Origin: Allomyces macrogynus ATCC 38327
Taxonomy: Eukaryota; Blastocladiomycota; Blastocladiomycetes; Blastocladiales; Blastocladiaceae
NCBI GenBank assembly: GCA_000151295.1
Contig: GG745347.1
Coordinates: forward strand, 663,307 to 727,306
DNA: 64,000 nucleotides
Direction: 5' to 3'
Part shown: positions 25,401-36,330 of the stretch, in pieces
How the letters are laid out: the number at the start of each line of letters is the position of its first letter
Numbering within the stretch: position 1 is the stretch's first letter
Position numbers and translations under genes: made by a program
Notes under the pieces: model-generated
The model's database searches: none
Told to the model about the DNA's origin: nothing
What the model saw: only the letters and a program-made list of their open reading frames with translations

Positions 25401-27322
25401 GCGGCCGATCGAGACGGACGCCTCGACGAGCGGAGCCCACCCGAACGCGAGCATTTGGAGCGGCCCGGAAATCAGACGGTAGAGCGTGGTCACGACAAAC
25501 ACTTTTTGGACGGTCAGGTCAGCGGAACCGTGAGTGGCGCCGTAGACGAGGAAGATCGCAAAGACGGAGAGCGTGGGGAGGACGTTGATGGCGCCGGCTT
25601 GGATACTAATGAAGATCGACATTTTGCGGAACGCGAGCAGCTGCTTTTCGCGCACGGCGAGAATGCGGTCGGCGATGGGTTTCGTCCACCCGTACAGCTT
25701 GTAGGTCTATCAGCGGGTATGAGTGTAGGGAGTGTTAGCGCGACGTTGGTCACAAGCCGAAGTGGACACGACGCGACAGCAAGAACGTGCCTTGATCCCC
25801 GTCAACGCGTCCGAGCACAACTTAACGCGCGTATCGTTAAACTTGAGTGCCTCCTTCTGGATATTCGACATTGGCCCACCCGTGCCCCCCATCAACACCA
25901 TCAACAGCGCCATGACCGCGAGCACCATCATCATCGACCACCCGACCTGCTGGTACATCAGCGCCATGCCCAACGCCAATCCAAACGGGACCGTGACCAC
26001 CGCGTCGGCAAACTGCATCGCCACGACAATTCGCGACGCGTCCACCTGACAATGGTTTACGATATTGCCCGTCGTGCCCGACTGGGACTGATCGTGGCTG
26101 GGAATGGCCATGATTTTGTGATACACGACGCCGCGAATCGCAGCCAGCATGCGCGCCATTTCCGTCTGCATGATGTGACGCTGCTGCCCATTCAGCACGG
26201 ATTGCGTGACCCCGTACGCGATGAACACGAGCACCATGGCCAGGCCTTCGGCGAGAGGGCGTTCTGCGAGCGTTCCGCGTGCCACGACAAAGCCGACAAA
26301 GTACTCGACAAACTTGGGCGTGAGCAACGCGATCAGCGTGTTGAGTAGGGCAAATAATAGCATGGCCGCGATGCGTGGGCCAAACGTGACGGCGAGCGCG
26401 CGCGCAAACGACGCCTTGTCGCCGCGCTTTTTCAGTTCGGCCTCCCACGCGTGCTGCAGCCGCTGCTGGTTGGGCCGCGACGACCACAGGTGCGGCAAGT
26501 CCCACAAGTCGGACGCGGTCAAGACCGTCTTCGACGCACGCGACAAGAGCGGAAGGACCCACCAGAAGGTGATCTTGGCGAGGTACGACGCGGTCAGTTC
26601 GGGCGACTCGTCGACTTGCTTGCGACCGTCGCGCACGTCGGCGCGCTTGGACGAAAAGTTTTCGGCAATGAAGAGGACCGCCGAGATGCCGAGCTGCGTG
26701 CCGGCGAGCGTCGTGAGCGTGGACGCGTACTCGTCGCGGTGCAGGGCGAGCGTGCGCAGGCGGACAGCGAGGACGACGACCGTGAGCAGGTAGAGCGACG
26801 AGAGCGACGAGGACGCGCGGCGACTGCGGTAGTGCTCTGGCAGCAGCCAAGGACAAGGGTGGGGTCAGTTGTCGGGATCATTCGACAGTGGCTAGACGTG
26901 GAGTGACAGGAGAAGAGACCCACCTCGATGATGCGAGAAAATTGCGAGGGCCAGCGGCAGGCACAGGCTGATCCAGCCAAACAAGGTCGATACGGCGGCT
27001 GTTGTCGTCTGTGTCGCCTCGACGACCACGGTCGTAATTACCACGGCCAAGTTGGCGACGGCCATGAACTACAAGTTCTCCACCCGTCAGTATTCTTTCG
27101 AGGCGTTCCGAACACATCAGATCACGCAGTGGGCTGTACCATCTTGAACATGAGCAACCATTGCCCGCTGCTCGTCATTTCAGCAGGCAGGTCCGGCCGC
27201 GCCTGCAAGAACCGCAACCGGTTGGCGAGAATCGCGAGCCCGAGGAGTGCCATGACAGGCAGGATGACGCCTTCTTGGAAACACATGGTCAAGTCGGCTT
27301 GGCCCTCATCGCTGAGCACGGC
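22495..27322 (-). CDS. ABCC-family (MRP-type) ABC transporter, copy 1; first exon not found
   Basis: Exons on the minus strand are 27140-27322, 26924-27068, 25791-26836, 24333-25706, 24043-24259, 23178-23963 and 22495-23093. They give at least 1,449 residues in the order TMD1-NBD1-TMD2-NBD2. NBD1 has Walker A GRVGAGKTA, signature LSGGQRARLNCARAL and Walker B VLLDDPLSAVDAH, with the Asp in place of Glu typical of ABCC. NBD2 has Walker A GRTGAGKSS, split by an intron, signature MSVGQSQLLCLARAL and Walker B ILVLDEATASVD. The intron after 25791 uses a GC donor where copy 2 uses GT. The first exon seen in copy 2 has no clear equivalent here, so the 5' end may be lost. Such pumps export conjugates or drugs at the plasma membrane or vacuole. 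Confidence 0.85.
26024..27087 (-). repeat. Near-identical tract shared with ABCC copy 2 (inverted)
   Basis: This 1,064-bp block is the reverse complement of 39462-40525, with no length difference. I saw only three substitutions. One is in an intron and two are silent in the transporter frame. It covers exon 3, its intron and most of exon 4. Sequence outside the block differs abruptly on both sides. Confidence 0.85.
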
Positions 27323-28670
27323 CTTGCAAGTGTGTCAACAAAATGATCAGTTGATAAATCACAATTCTGGCCGCTCGGGACACATATTGCGTACCAGCAA
27401 GCGATCATTCCCACAATAGCCGGAAGTATCGGCCATGGTATCCGGTCAAGGTCGTGTCGGCGGTCGGCAAAGAATACGAGCGAGGTTGGATTCGGAAAAT
27501 AGGCAGGCACGCGTGCACAAGTCCGGGTGCCCAATAGACCCGGGTCGCGGTTCGACGGCGCGAGAAGGTCTGTTCTGCGAACTAGCGAGGGGCGCGTGCC
27601 AAGCCGGTGTGCGGGCGCAGACTTGATCAGCAACTCGCACAGACCCCAGGGTCAGGTCCGTCGGGTCCGGTTTGGGAGAGAGCACAAGAAATATTGTCGC
27701 GCAGGGGCCGTGGCCCCCTTTGTATCCGCTGCATTTCGCGCGCGCTGCATTCTTTCGCCTCCACGCTGGCCGCGCAACGACAGAGACGGGGATGGTCGGA
27801 AACTGTTTGGCGCGAAGCGGAACCAACACTGAGGGGCGCTGCGCTGTGAGAGTGTTGCGGCAAACCAGTGTTGCCTTCATGCGTTCACGTTCGGCCGTGG
27901 CGGTGGCGTAACATGTTTTTGAGCTGCTTCACCTGGAATCGCTTTGGGCTGACGTGTGGGTCCACGACAAACTGGTGAACAACGGCTGCCGGCCGAACCT
28001 TCGGCCATAGCACCGACCAGGTCCCCATTGACGCAAAACGAAGAGCGAGAGAGAAATTATTTGTTGCGCAACGTGGTTCGTGTCACCAGGTCGGGTGTTA
28101 CGTTTTAGTTTTAGCCCGTGCGATGACACCAATCCCGTTTCAGAACCAGGTCGAATGCGATGCCATTTCCTGCCGCGACGCACGGCCAATGTGACACGAG
28201 TGACGTTTGCTGGCGGCACCATTACAGGCGGAACAGATATTGCATCGCAAGTGCAATGAGGTCGGACGAGAAATGAGATTCATTTATTGAGCATCATCCT
28301 GAAGCAGGGGCCTTCTGCGGACCGGGACAAGAGCCCAACGACCATCTATTTTCGGCGCCGTTGTTGCTACCTACAAGTTGCGACTTGTTTCATGGTGGTC
28401 GGCACGGGCGGCAACTCGAGGCGCCATTCATCGCTGTGCAAACACGACTGCCAAACCAGGGAGATCCAAGACGCGACCCGGTCCACGTCAGACACCGGTC
28501 TCGGCCATCACCGACCGCAAGTACATTCCACCGCAGCACTGCGTCTCGTTTTTCGGCTGGCTTGATCGCTTTTGCTTAACGTCGACCCTGCTTCCAACCA
28601 CCGATCCACCGACAAGCGGCCAGTCCCAGCACCACCCCACACCCGCGGCAGCAACACCACGGCCGCCGTT
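27323..28670. other. Intergenic between ABCC copy 1 and URI1 (divergent)
   Basis: This should hold the promoter and any missing first exon of ABCC copy 1, and the promoter of URI1. I found no sequence resembling the copy 2 first exon (MTDASEFCRGGSSL). No other gene was recognised. Confidence 0.5.
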
Positions 28671-30272
28671 ATGGACCGCGCCGCACAAGACCGTGCCGTC
28701 GCGCAGCTCGCGCATTTGCACACCGAGGCGGACCGCGCCGTCGACCAATGGACCCGTCTCCAAGCCGACTACCGCGACCTGCATTCCACACTCTCCACTT
28801 TACCGGACAAAGTCTCGCACACGGTCATGGTCCCGTTTGGGCCCCTCGCGTTCATGCCCGGCAAACTGGTCCACACGAACGAGATCACGGTGATGCTCGG
28901 GGACAACTGGTTTGCCGAGCGCAGTGCGCGGCAGGCGGTCGGGGTCGTGGAGCGGAGGTTGAAGGGTACCTACGTCGCCTTAAGTCGAGGGTGGAGGGAA
29001 GGAATGGGTGATCTGACGGGGCTGTGTAGTCGTCGATGGCGAACTCGAGCAAGCGACCAAAGACCGTGACACCCTCGCCGCCAAACTCGCCGTCCTGACC
29101 GGCGCGTCCCTTCCGGGCACCAGTTCTGGTAACACCGCAACGCCCACGGCCGACGTGACCGAGGACGGTCTCCCGATCATGGAAATTCGCGAGACCGAGG
29201 AGGACGAGCCTGCACCGGCACCCAGCAGGAGCGCGTCCGCGCCCGCCGACGTCTCGGCCAACCTCGACGCCATGTTCCAAACCATGCGCGACCTGGAACT
29301 GAAAGTGCAGAGCGGCACGATTCCGAAAATGTCGGATGAGGACGCGCGGTTCCTGGACGAGGCGTTTGCGAATGTACCCGATGACGAGGACGACGAGGTG
29401 GAGGAGGACGAGGCGGCGGAGGCGTTGCCGCTGGACGGCAGCGAGGGAAACGGGGTGATGGAACTTGATCCGGACTCGGACGCCGAGGCAGGCGCGATCA
29501 TGGAACTCGATCCGGAATCCGACACGGAGGTGCCGCTGCTCAAGTCGTCGCTCATGCCGTCGTCGCGCCGCGGGTCGGGGGCCGAAAAGCGCGTACAGTT
29601 TGCCGGCGAGGACGAGGAGGACGCCGCGACCGCCCCACTCGCGGCGGCCGTGACCGAGCGCTCCGCCCCTACCACTTCTTCTGTCTTTGGCCACGTCATG
29701 GAACGGCACGTCCTTGAACGCACCACCCCCGTCTCCACCGGCTCCACCGTCGACGATCCCGACAACGACTCGAGTGACGACATTCTCGCTGACGCGATGC
29801 ACCAGCGCGAGGTACGCCCCCACTCCACTCCCCGTCACCTTCCCTTTTTCTCTTCCTAATAACTCACCGCGAGCAGCTCGTGCAGGCCTACCACACGACC
29901 CGGCGCAGGCTTGTCAAGTCGATGCTGCGGTCGCGCGACGACGCAGATTTCCATGGCGCGCAGGGCCGGGGGATGAATTTCCGGACGCCATTAGTTGTGG
30001 ACGAAGGGAGGGATTGGCGCGAGGAGGTGCAGGTCTTGCCGGATGACGAGGCGAGGAGGGTCGTGGAGCACGTGGCGCCGATGGTGAAGGAGCGGGCCGA
30101 GCTGGGGGTCGTGGAGCGCAGGGTGCCGGTTGTAAGGGAGCGTGTCGCGCCCGTCGTCGTGGAGCGTGCGCCACCCGCGACGGCACGGCAGGAGGAGTCG
30201 CCGGTTGAACAGTCGGTGCCGCCGAGGCGCGTGAGCAAATTCCGGCAGCAGCGGATGCAGCGCGGTGGGTAG
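28671..30272 (+). CDS. URI1: URI1/Bud27-type unconventional prefoldin
   Basis: Three exons, 28671-28965, 29030-29811 and 29877-30272, encode 490 residues. The N-terminal prefoldin alpha fold is clear: a helix (LHTEADRAVDQWTRLQADYR), then TVMVPFGPLAFMPGKLVHTN, then EITVMLGDNWFAERSARQAV. A long acidic middle (DDEDDEVEEDEAAEALPL) follows. The C-terminal part has RGMNFRTPLVV and ends in KFRQQRMQRG, as URI proteins do. URI/Bud27 acts with R2TP/Hsp90 in cytoplasmic assembly of RNA polymerases. Two parallel motifs, VMELDPDSD and IMELDPESD, form an internal repeat in the acidic region. Confidence 0.82.
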
Positions 30273-30658
30273 GTCGCGCGGGTGGATTGTGTTGGCGAGG
30301 AATAGTGCTGATCTCGATTGTCGTCCAAGAGTTTCTGTTGTTCTGGTGTTCGCTCGTCGTGGTTGACATGTTGTTCAGCGAAACGTCCGACGCGTTGTCA
30401 GCAACATCAGTGATCCCTTTCACAACCCGCCATCGATCACTGCCCACTGCTGCACGTCGACGTGCAGCAATCACCATCGACCGTGCCCAGCACGGCCGTG
30501 ATCCGCGCCGCGACTGCTCGCAACCTATTCCAGTCCAGCTCGTCAACGATTCAGCGAGTCTGTGCGTGTTGTCGTCACGACTAGTAACCAAGCAACCATC
30601 GACCAGCACATTTCCCAACTATTCGCCGATCCCAAGATCGCCTGCAATCCTCGACACC
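30273..30658. other. Intergenic between URI1 and the kinase
   Basis: A 386-bp same-strand spacer that should contain the kinase promoter and 5' UTR. No further gene was recognised. Confidence 0.5.
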
Positions 30659-32292
30659 ATGGCACAACCAACCACCCCAGCACCGCCGCAACCGCTGCCG
30701 ATGCTCGCGTGGGATGACATTGTCCTGCACCAGGAGATCGGCCGCGGCATGTTTGGCGTCGTTTCGCGCGGCGAATACTTGGTGCCTGTCGACTCGTCGT
30801 GCTGGCGCGATCCAAGCCCGCAACACTGACCTTGCTGGCCCGCGAACGTACCAGGGCACGCCCGTTGCCGTCAAGGAAGTGTTTCGGCTGCCGGACGTCG
30901 ATTTCGCCAAGTACGCATTCGCGCCGTGTCCGACTGACCACGTCGTCGTCCCGCTGAATCTCACGTCTACTTAACTCACCGTCTCCAGGTACTTTGAACG
31001 CGAAATCCGCGCGCTCGCGTACGTCTCTCTCCACCTGATCGACCCACCTCCTCGACACTCCCCGGCCCCTCCCTTAACGTGACCCCACCCTCCTGCCCTT
31101 GTTCCTCCTCGACAGCGAGGCCCGGCACCCAAACTGCATCCAATTCATGGGCATTGTGCGCCGTGCTGGCGGCGGCGACTGTATCGTGACCGAGTACGTG
31201 GGCGGCGGCAACCTGGACGACTGGATTCGCGGGCCGAAACCGTTCCCGTGGCGACAGCGCGTGGCCTTTGCGCAGGATATTGCGCGTGCGTTGGCGTATT
31301 TGCACGCGCAGGATTTGATCCACCGGTACACGAGCGTGTTTCAACCAAGCGAGAGCAGCGGTGAACACTGACATGGGAGGGAGGATGGATAGGGATCTCA
31401 AGGGCAGCAATTTGCTCGTGTCGGAGACGGGTCGCGTGAAGGTGTGCGATTTCGGGTTTACGCGGTTGCGGGCCAAGACAGCGGATGAGCGGAAGCGGGT
31501 GCGTATTTTTGGTCGTTTGGGTTGGTCGCGATTGTGGAACCCAATCTCACTCGCTTCTCGTTCATTGAGTAGCTCACCTACTGCGGGACCGACGCGTATA
31601 TGGCGCCTGAGATCATGCTGGTACCCGTTGTTTGCCCACTCTCCACCGCTTCCCTTCCCAGCACACTAACCCTCCTCGTTTCCGAAACACAGTGCATGAA
31701 CCTCGACGCCTCGGTCGACATCTTCAGCTACGGCGTGATCCTGCTCGAAATGATCTCACGCACCAACGCCGAACGCTTTCGCCGCGTGATGCCCGGATTT
31801 GGCATCGACCCGCAATCCATTCCCGTGCCACCCGACTGCCCGCGGCCTCTCTTGGACCTGGCGCTATCCTGCATCGCCGACGAATCTGCTGCGCGCCCGA
31901 CCTGGCGCACGATCCTCGACACTTTGAAAACGCTCGACGTCGACGACGACATTGACGAGGACCCGTTGGAGGGCTGCATGACGGCGTCGACGTCGCGCAT
32001 GTCGCTTGCCGATCTGGGGCCGTCAACGGGGAAAGTGACGCACGCGCACCCGCTGCACTTGGTGCTGCCCAAGTTGCCGAGTATCGAGAAGTGCGCGGCG
32101 TGTGGGAAACGCATGGGGATGCATCGCCGCATGGCGTGTCGGGAAAAGGAGTGCGGGTATGTCGCGCATCGGCGGTGTGTGGAAGGGCATGGGGATGGGG
32201 TGGGGAACGAGTCGGGGGATGAGTTGGCGAGTGTGGCGGCGAGTCGGCGCGAGAGTGGGACGGCGGAGAACGGGGCCGGGGCTGGCGTGTGA
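30659..32292 (+). CDS. TKL-like protein kinase with C-terminal C1-like zinc finger
   Basis: Seven exons encode 390 residues: 30659-30781, 30855-30910, 30989-31018, 31116-31325, 31393-31498, 31573-31620 and 31693-32292. One exon is only 30 nt. Kinase motifs in order are the glycine loop EIGRGMFGVV, the lysine in VAVKEV, the helix-C Glu in YFEREIRAL, the catalytic HRDLKGSN, DFG in VCDFGFTR, and the APE region YMAPEI. The HPNCIQFMGI stretch and GGGNLDDWI are typical of TKL kinases. At residues about 325-360 there is CAACGKRMGMHRRMAC, followed by CGYVAHRRC, a Cys/His pattern like a C1 domain. All catalytic residues are present. The substrate is unknown. Confidence 0.82.
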
Positions 32293-33059
32293 TTTGGTGA
32301 GAGAGTGGGGGAGAGGGGGTGGACTGGGTTGGTAGGGTCGACTGCGGCGGTGCGATGCGAGTCGGGCCGACCATGGGCGGGAGGTGAATAAAGAACGGAG
32401 GAGTGAGCGAGCAAGAGGCGCAAGCAAGCGTACGACGCGGTCATGTGGCGGGGAGGCACCGGGCACGTGCACAGGAGTGGTCGACCAGCCGCCCTGCACG
32501 TGAGCAGAGGCGGCTGCGGTCGCCCCAGGGTACGCTCGCGTACTTGGCTGGCTTTGCCTGTCCTTCATCAAACGTCAAGACCACGGCAAACCACGCGCAC
32601 GACCGCGACGACGACGACTGCCCACTCGACACTTCTCGCCCCGCACGCACGACTGCGTGCAAACTGCTGCTGCTGCTGCGCGACGCTGCCGTCCGCCGAC
32701 GAGCCCGCGCCCCGACTCGGCCGACTGCCCGTGCGACGCGCCGTGCCCAACCCGCTGTCCTGCCCGCTGCCGCGAGCGCGCAACTTGCCGCACCGCGCTC
32801 CCGCTCGCGTGCCACGACCGTTGTGCCCGCCGAAGACCTTGGGAGAACGCGCGCGATCCCTCGCGAACACGCGCGCACGGCGTGGCGACTGGCGTGACGT
32901 GCGGTTGACGACGTGGTTGGTGCCGCGTTTTTCGACTCACTAGACGGAGAGACGCACGCTCCCGTCAGCGGTCCCTGCGCGACCTGCCTGCGCGCTATCG
33001 CGATAAATACTCGTCAACCAACCAACGCGTGCGATCCCGACACGACACGACACGACACG
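32293..33059. other. Intergenic between the kinase and the HECT ligase
   Basis: 767 bp with no recognised gene. The tandem repeat CACGA x4 at about 33040-33059 lies just before the HECT start codon. Confidence 0.5.
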
Positions 33060-36000
33060 ATGCATGTCCCCTCGGCCGCTGCGCTCGCTCCGCCCACCGC
33101 GGGCGACGACGCCACCCCCACCCCCTCGTCGACCCCTCCCATCCGCCCACGCCAGCGCACGACCTCGGGCCTGCAAGCCGTTCTATCGGACCCGAACCTC
33201 GCGCACAGTCTGCAATCCGTCGCCTCCCCGCACACCGACGCGGCCGCCCTGACCGCGCGCGCCCGGTTCGAGCACGCCGTGCGCCGATACTACTACCAGC
33301 TGACCGTCGGGTGCCACGACCAGCACTGCACAAACAAACTGTGCCGCGCGAACCCGGCATGCCAACGGCTCTTACCCGACGCGGCCGCGGTCCTCGCCGT
33401 CCAACTCGCCGCGCGCCGGCGCCACTTCTTCTGCCCGCGGTGCCCAGACGACCCGGACGTCGCGATCCCAGGACCTGCAGAGGCGTTGCAGAACGCGCAC
33501 GTGCACCCGGTCGGTCTCGCTCCACCTCCGCCCGTAACCGAAGTGCGGAGTCGCGGGAACCGGTCGGCGTCGGTCCCGCCGCAGGACGCAACGACGCGCG
33601 CTCTCCGCGGCCGGTCGCCGTCGCCGTCCCCAACGCCCTTCCTGCACTCGACGCTGTCGAGTTCGGCATTCGCGTCGATTTTCGCGCCGGCATCCAACGC
33701 GCCCCCCGTGCCGCCGGTCCCGGGGAAACTGCCGCCGACGGATGATAAGGCCAAGACGCTGCGGCGGAACGCGTCGGCGGATCACTTGCGAGTGCCCGGG
33801 GCCGGGGTAGAGAGTCTCAAGTCGGCGCCCGGGTCGGCGGGGAACTTGCCCGGGTTGCTTGGATCTACGGAAACGACCAAGCCCGGATCGATGCTGTTGG
33901 ACTCGTTTTTGTCGATGACGTCCCGCCTGACGCGGTCGATCTCGGCGCAGATCCTACCCGCGAGTGCCGCCGCAGCAAACGACGCGGTGGATTTGACGTC
34001 CGCGACCCCGCAGCTGCCGAGTTCCGCGTCGGCGCAGTCGCTCGTGTCGGTGACCGAATCCGCGTCCGAGTCGGGCGGAGACGAATCGACCACCGCCGCG
34101 GCACAGCCGCAGCCGGCGGTGGTCTTGAAGTACATCACCAAGGACTTGTGGGACCAGTCGGTGGCTCGGCTCGCCGCGGCGCCTGCGGTGACACTGACCG
34201 ACGAGGCCGGGACGGATGAAGCGGCCGCGCCCGCGCCGACGGACGAGGATGGCGGGATGACTGAGGAAGCGCACAAGTTCTTGCTCGATTCGATCAAGCA
34301 CGTGTTCTCCAACTCGTCGGCACTGAACCACTCGTTCAAGGTGCCCGCCAGTATCACCGAGAACGTGCACCCGTCGCGGCTCGACCTGTCCTCGATTCGC
34401 GAGACTTACGACCTGATCTTGGCGCGCGAACCGCGCGCACGGTACCGCCGGTGCCTGACAGACGCGATCGAGTTGCTGCTTGCGCACCTCGACCTGAACT
34501 TGGGTTCCGCCGTCGAATCCAAATCGAAACTCGCGCAGTTCCTGATCTTGCTCGAGAACCCGTTGCTCGACGATACCGCGTTCCACGAAAGCTTGTTCCG
34601 CCCGCTCTTGCAGCTGATCACGCGTCTCTCGCCGCGCGCGAAAGCCGTGCTGGTCCAGTGGTGGGCGGCGTTCCCGGAACCGCAGCTTCGTGGGCTGGTG
34701 GAACGGTTGCAGGGATACTTGTCGGCGCATTACCATGCGGGGCCCACGCGGCCGGACGATGCGGTCGTGGCTGTGGTCAGGGTGCTCGGGCTGTGTTATT
34801 CCGCGAATGAGGTCGGGAACGTGATGCCGTATGCCGCGTTTTATAATGTGACGTTGTGCGCGCAGATGAACTTCAAAGGTACGTTTGTTGGCTTGGAGGT
34901 GGGTGGGTGGATCGCGCCGAAGACTGACGTTGCACCTGATGATAGACGAGTACCGCGCGTGGCGCAAGTTACTCGACAAGTCGACGCGCGCGCCCGGACT
35001 CGCCGCGCTCTCGTCGCCGATCGCGACCGCGGCCACGGCCACCGCGACCGCCTCCACCAGCACCCCGGACCAGTTTTCCTACTTCAGCTACCCGTTCCTG
35101 CTCGACCCGGTCGCCAAGGCGCGCATCATGCATATCGACGCGATGGTGCAAATGGCGCAAGAGTACGAGGACGCGTGCGTCTCGCAAGCACTCGTCGTGC
35201 ACACGCAAAAGATGCTGCTCGCCGACGCCGCACGCACCGCGCAGCTCGAGGCCGCCGTACAGCACATGACGAACCCGTACCTGGTTCTCGCCGTGCGCCG
35301 CACGCACTTGGTCGCGGATACTTGGGCGCAACTCGCTGCCAAGCCGGGCGAGTGGAAGAAACCGCTGAAGGTCAAGTTCGCGAACGAGGACGGCATGGAC
35401 CAGGGCGGCGTACAGAAGGAGTTTTTCCAGGTGTTGCTTGCGCAGTTGATGGACCCGCTGTACGGCCTGTTCACGTACGATGAAAGCACGCGGTACTCGT
35501 GGCTGAACGCGGCGTCGCTCGAACCCGTGCGGCAGTTTGAACTCGTTGGGATCGTGCTGGGGCTCGCGCTCTACAACGGCGTGATTGTCGACGTGCGGTT
35601 CCCGCGACTCTTGTACCGCCGTCTTCTCGGCGACGCACCGACGCTCGACGACGTCAAGTGCACCTGGCCCGACTTGGGCCGCGGGTTGCAGCAACTGCTC
35701 GATTGGGATGATGGGGATGTCGAAGACGTGTTCATGCGGTCGTTCGACGTCTCCGTGGCCGCCTACGGCGCTGTGCGCACCGTCGAACTGAAACCGGGCG
35801 GGTCGAATTTGCCGGTCACCAATGCGAACCGGCACGAGTATGTTGCGCTCTACGTCGACTGGGTGTGCCGCAAATCCGTCGAGCCGCAATTCCGCGCACT
35901 GCGCCGCGGGTTCCTGAAAGTGTGCGGCGGGTACGCGCTCGGCCTGTGCCGCCCCGAAGAAGTCGAGCAACTGCTCTGCGGGCAAGAGGTCGATCTCGAC

Positions 36001-36330
36001 ATGTCGGCTTTGGAAAAGGGGTGCGGGTACGACGACGGGTACCATGCGGCGCACCCGACGATTCGCGATTTCTGGTCGGTCGTGCACGCGATGGACTTGC
36101 CGCATAAGAAGATGTTGCTCGAGTTTGTCACTGCGTCGGATCGCGTGCCGCTGAAAGGGTTGGGGTCGCTCACGTTTGTCGTGCAGCGCAACGGGCCGGA
36201 TTGCGATCGGTTGCCCACAGCGTTGACGTGCTTTGGGCGGTTGCTCTTGCCGGAGTATGCGGGGAAGGAGAAGATGAAGCGGTTCTTGGTCACGGCGATT
36301 GAGAATGCCAAGGGGTTTGGGCTCGTCTAG
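33060..36330 (+). CDS. UBE3A-type HECT E3 ubiquitin ligase with AZUL zinc finger
   Basis: Two exons, 33060-34878 and 34946-36330, encode 1,067 residues. Residues about 70-130 form an AZUL finger (VRRYYYQLTVGC, then CTNKLC, CRANPAC, FFCPRCP), the hallmark of UBE3A/E6AP. A low-complexity Ser/Thr/Pro region follows. Then comes the domain before HECT (IRETYDLILAREPRARYRRC). The HECT domain occupies about residues 715-1067, with the N-lobe motifs VKFANEDGMDQGGVQKEFF and LVGIVLGLALYNGVIVDVRF. The C-lobe has LPTALTCFGRLLLPEY, where Cys1035 is the expected thioester residue. It ends AKGFGLV, as UBE3A proteins do. The enzyme transfers ubiquitin from E2 to substrate. Substrates are unknown. Confidence 0.9.

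Noticed and set aside
25113..26348. Long plus-strand open frame antisense to ABCC copy 1
   Set aside because: It mirrors the transporter exons in another frame. Its His/Arg-rich composition is a by-product of the coding strand.
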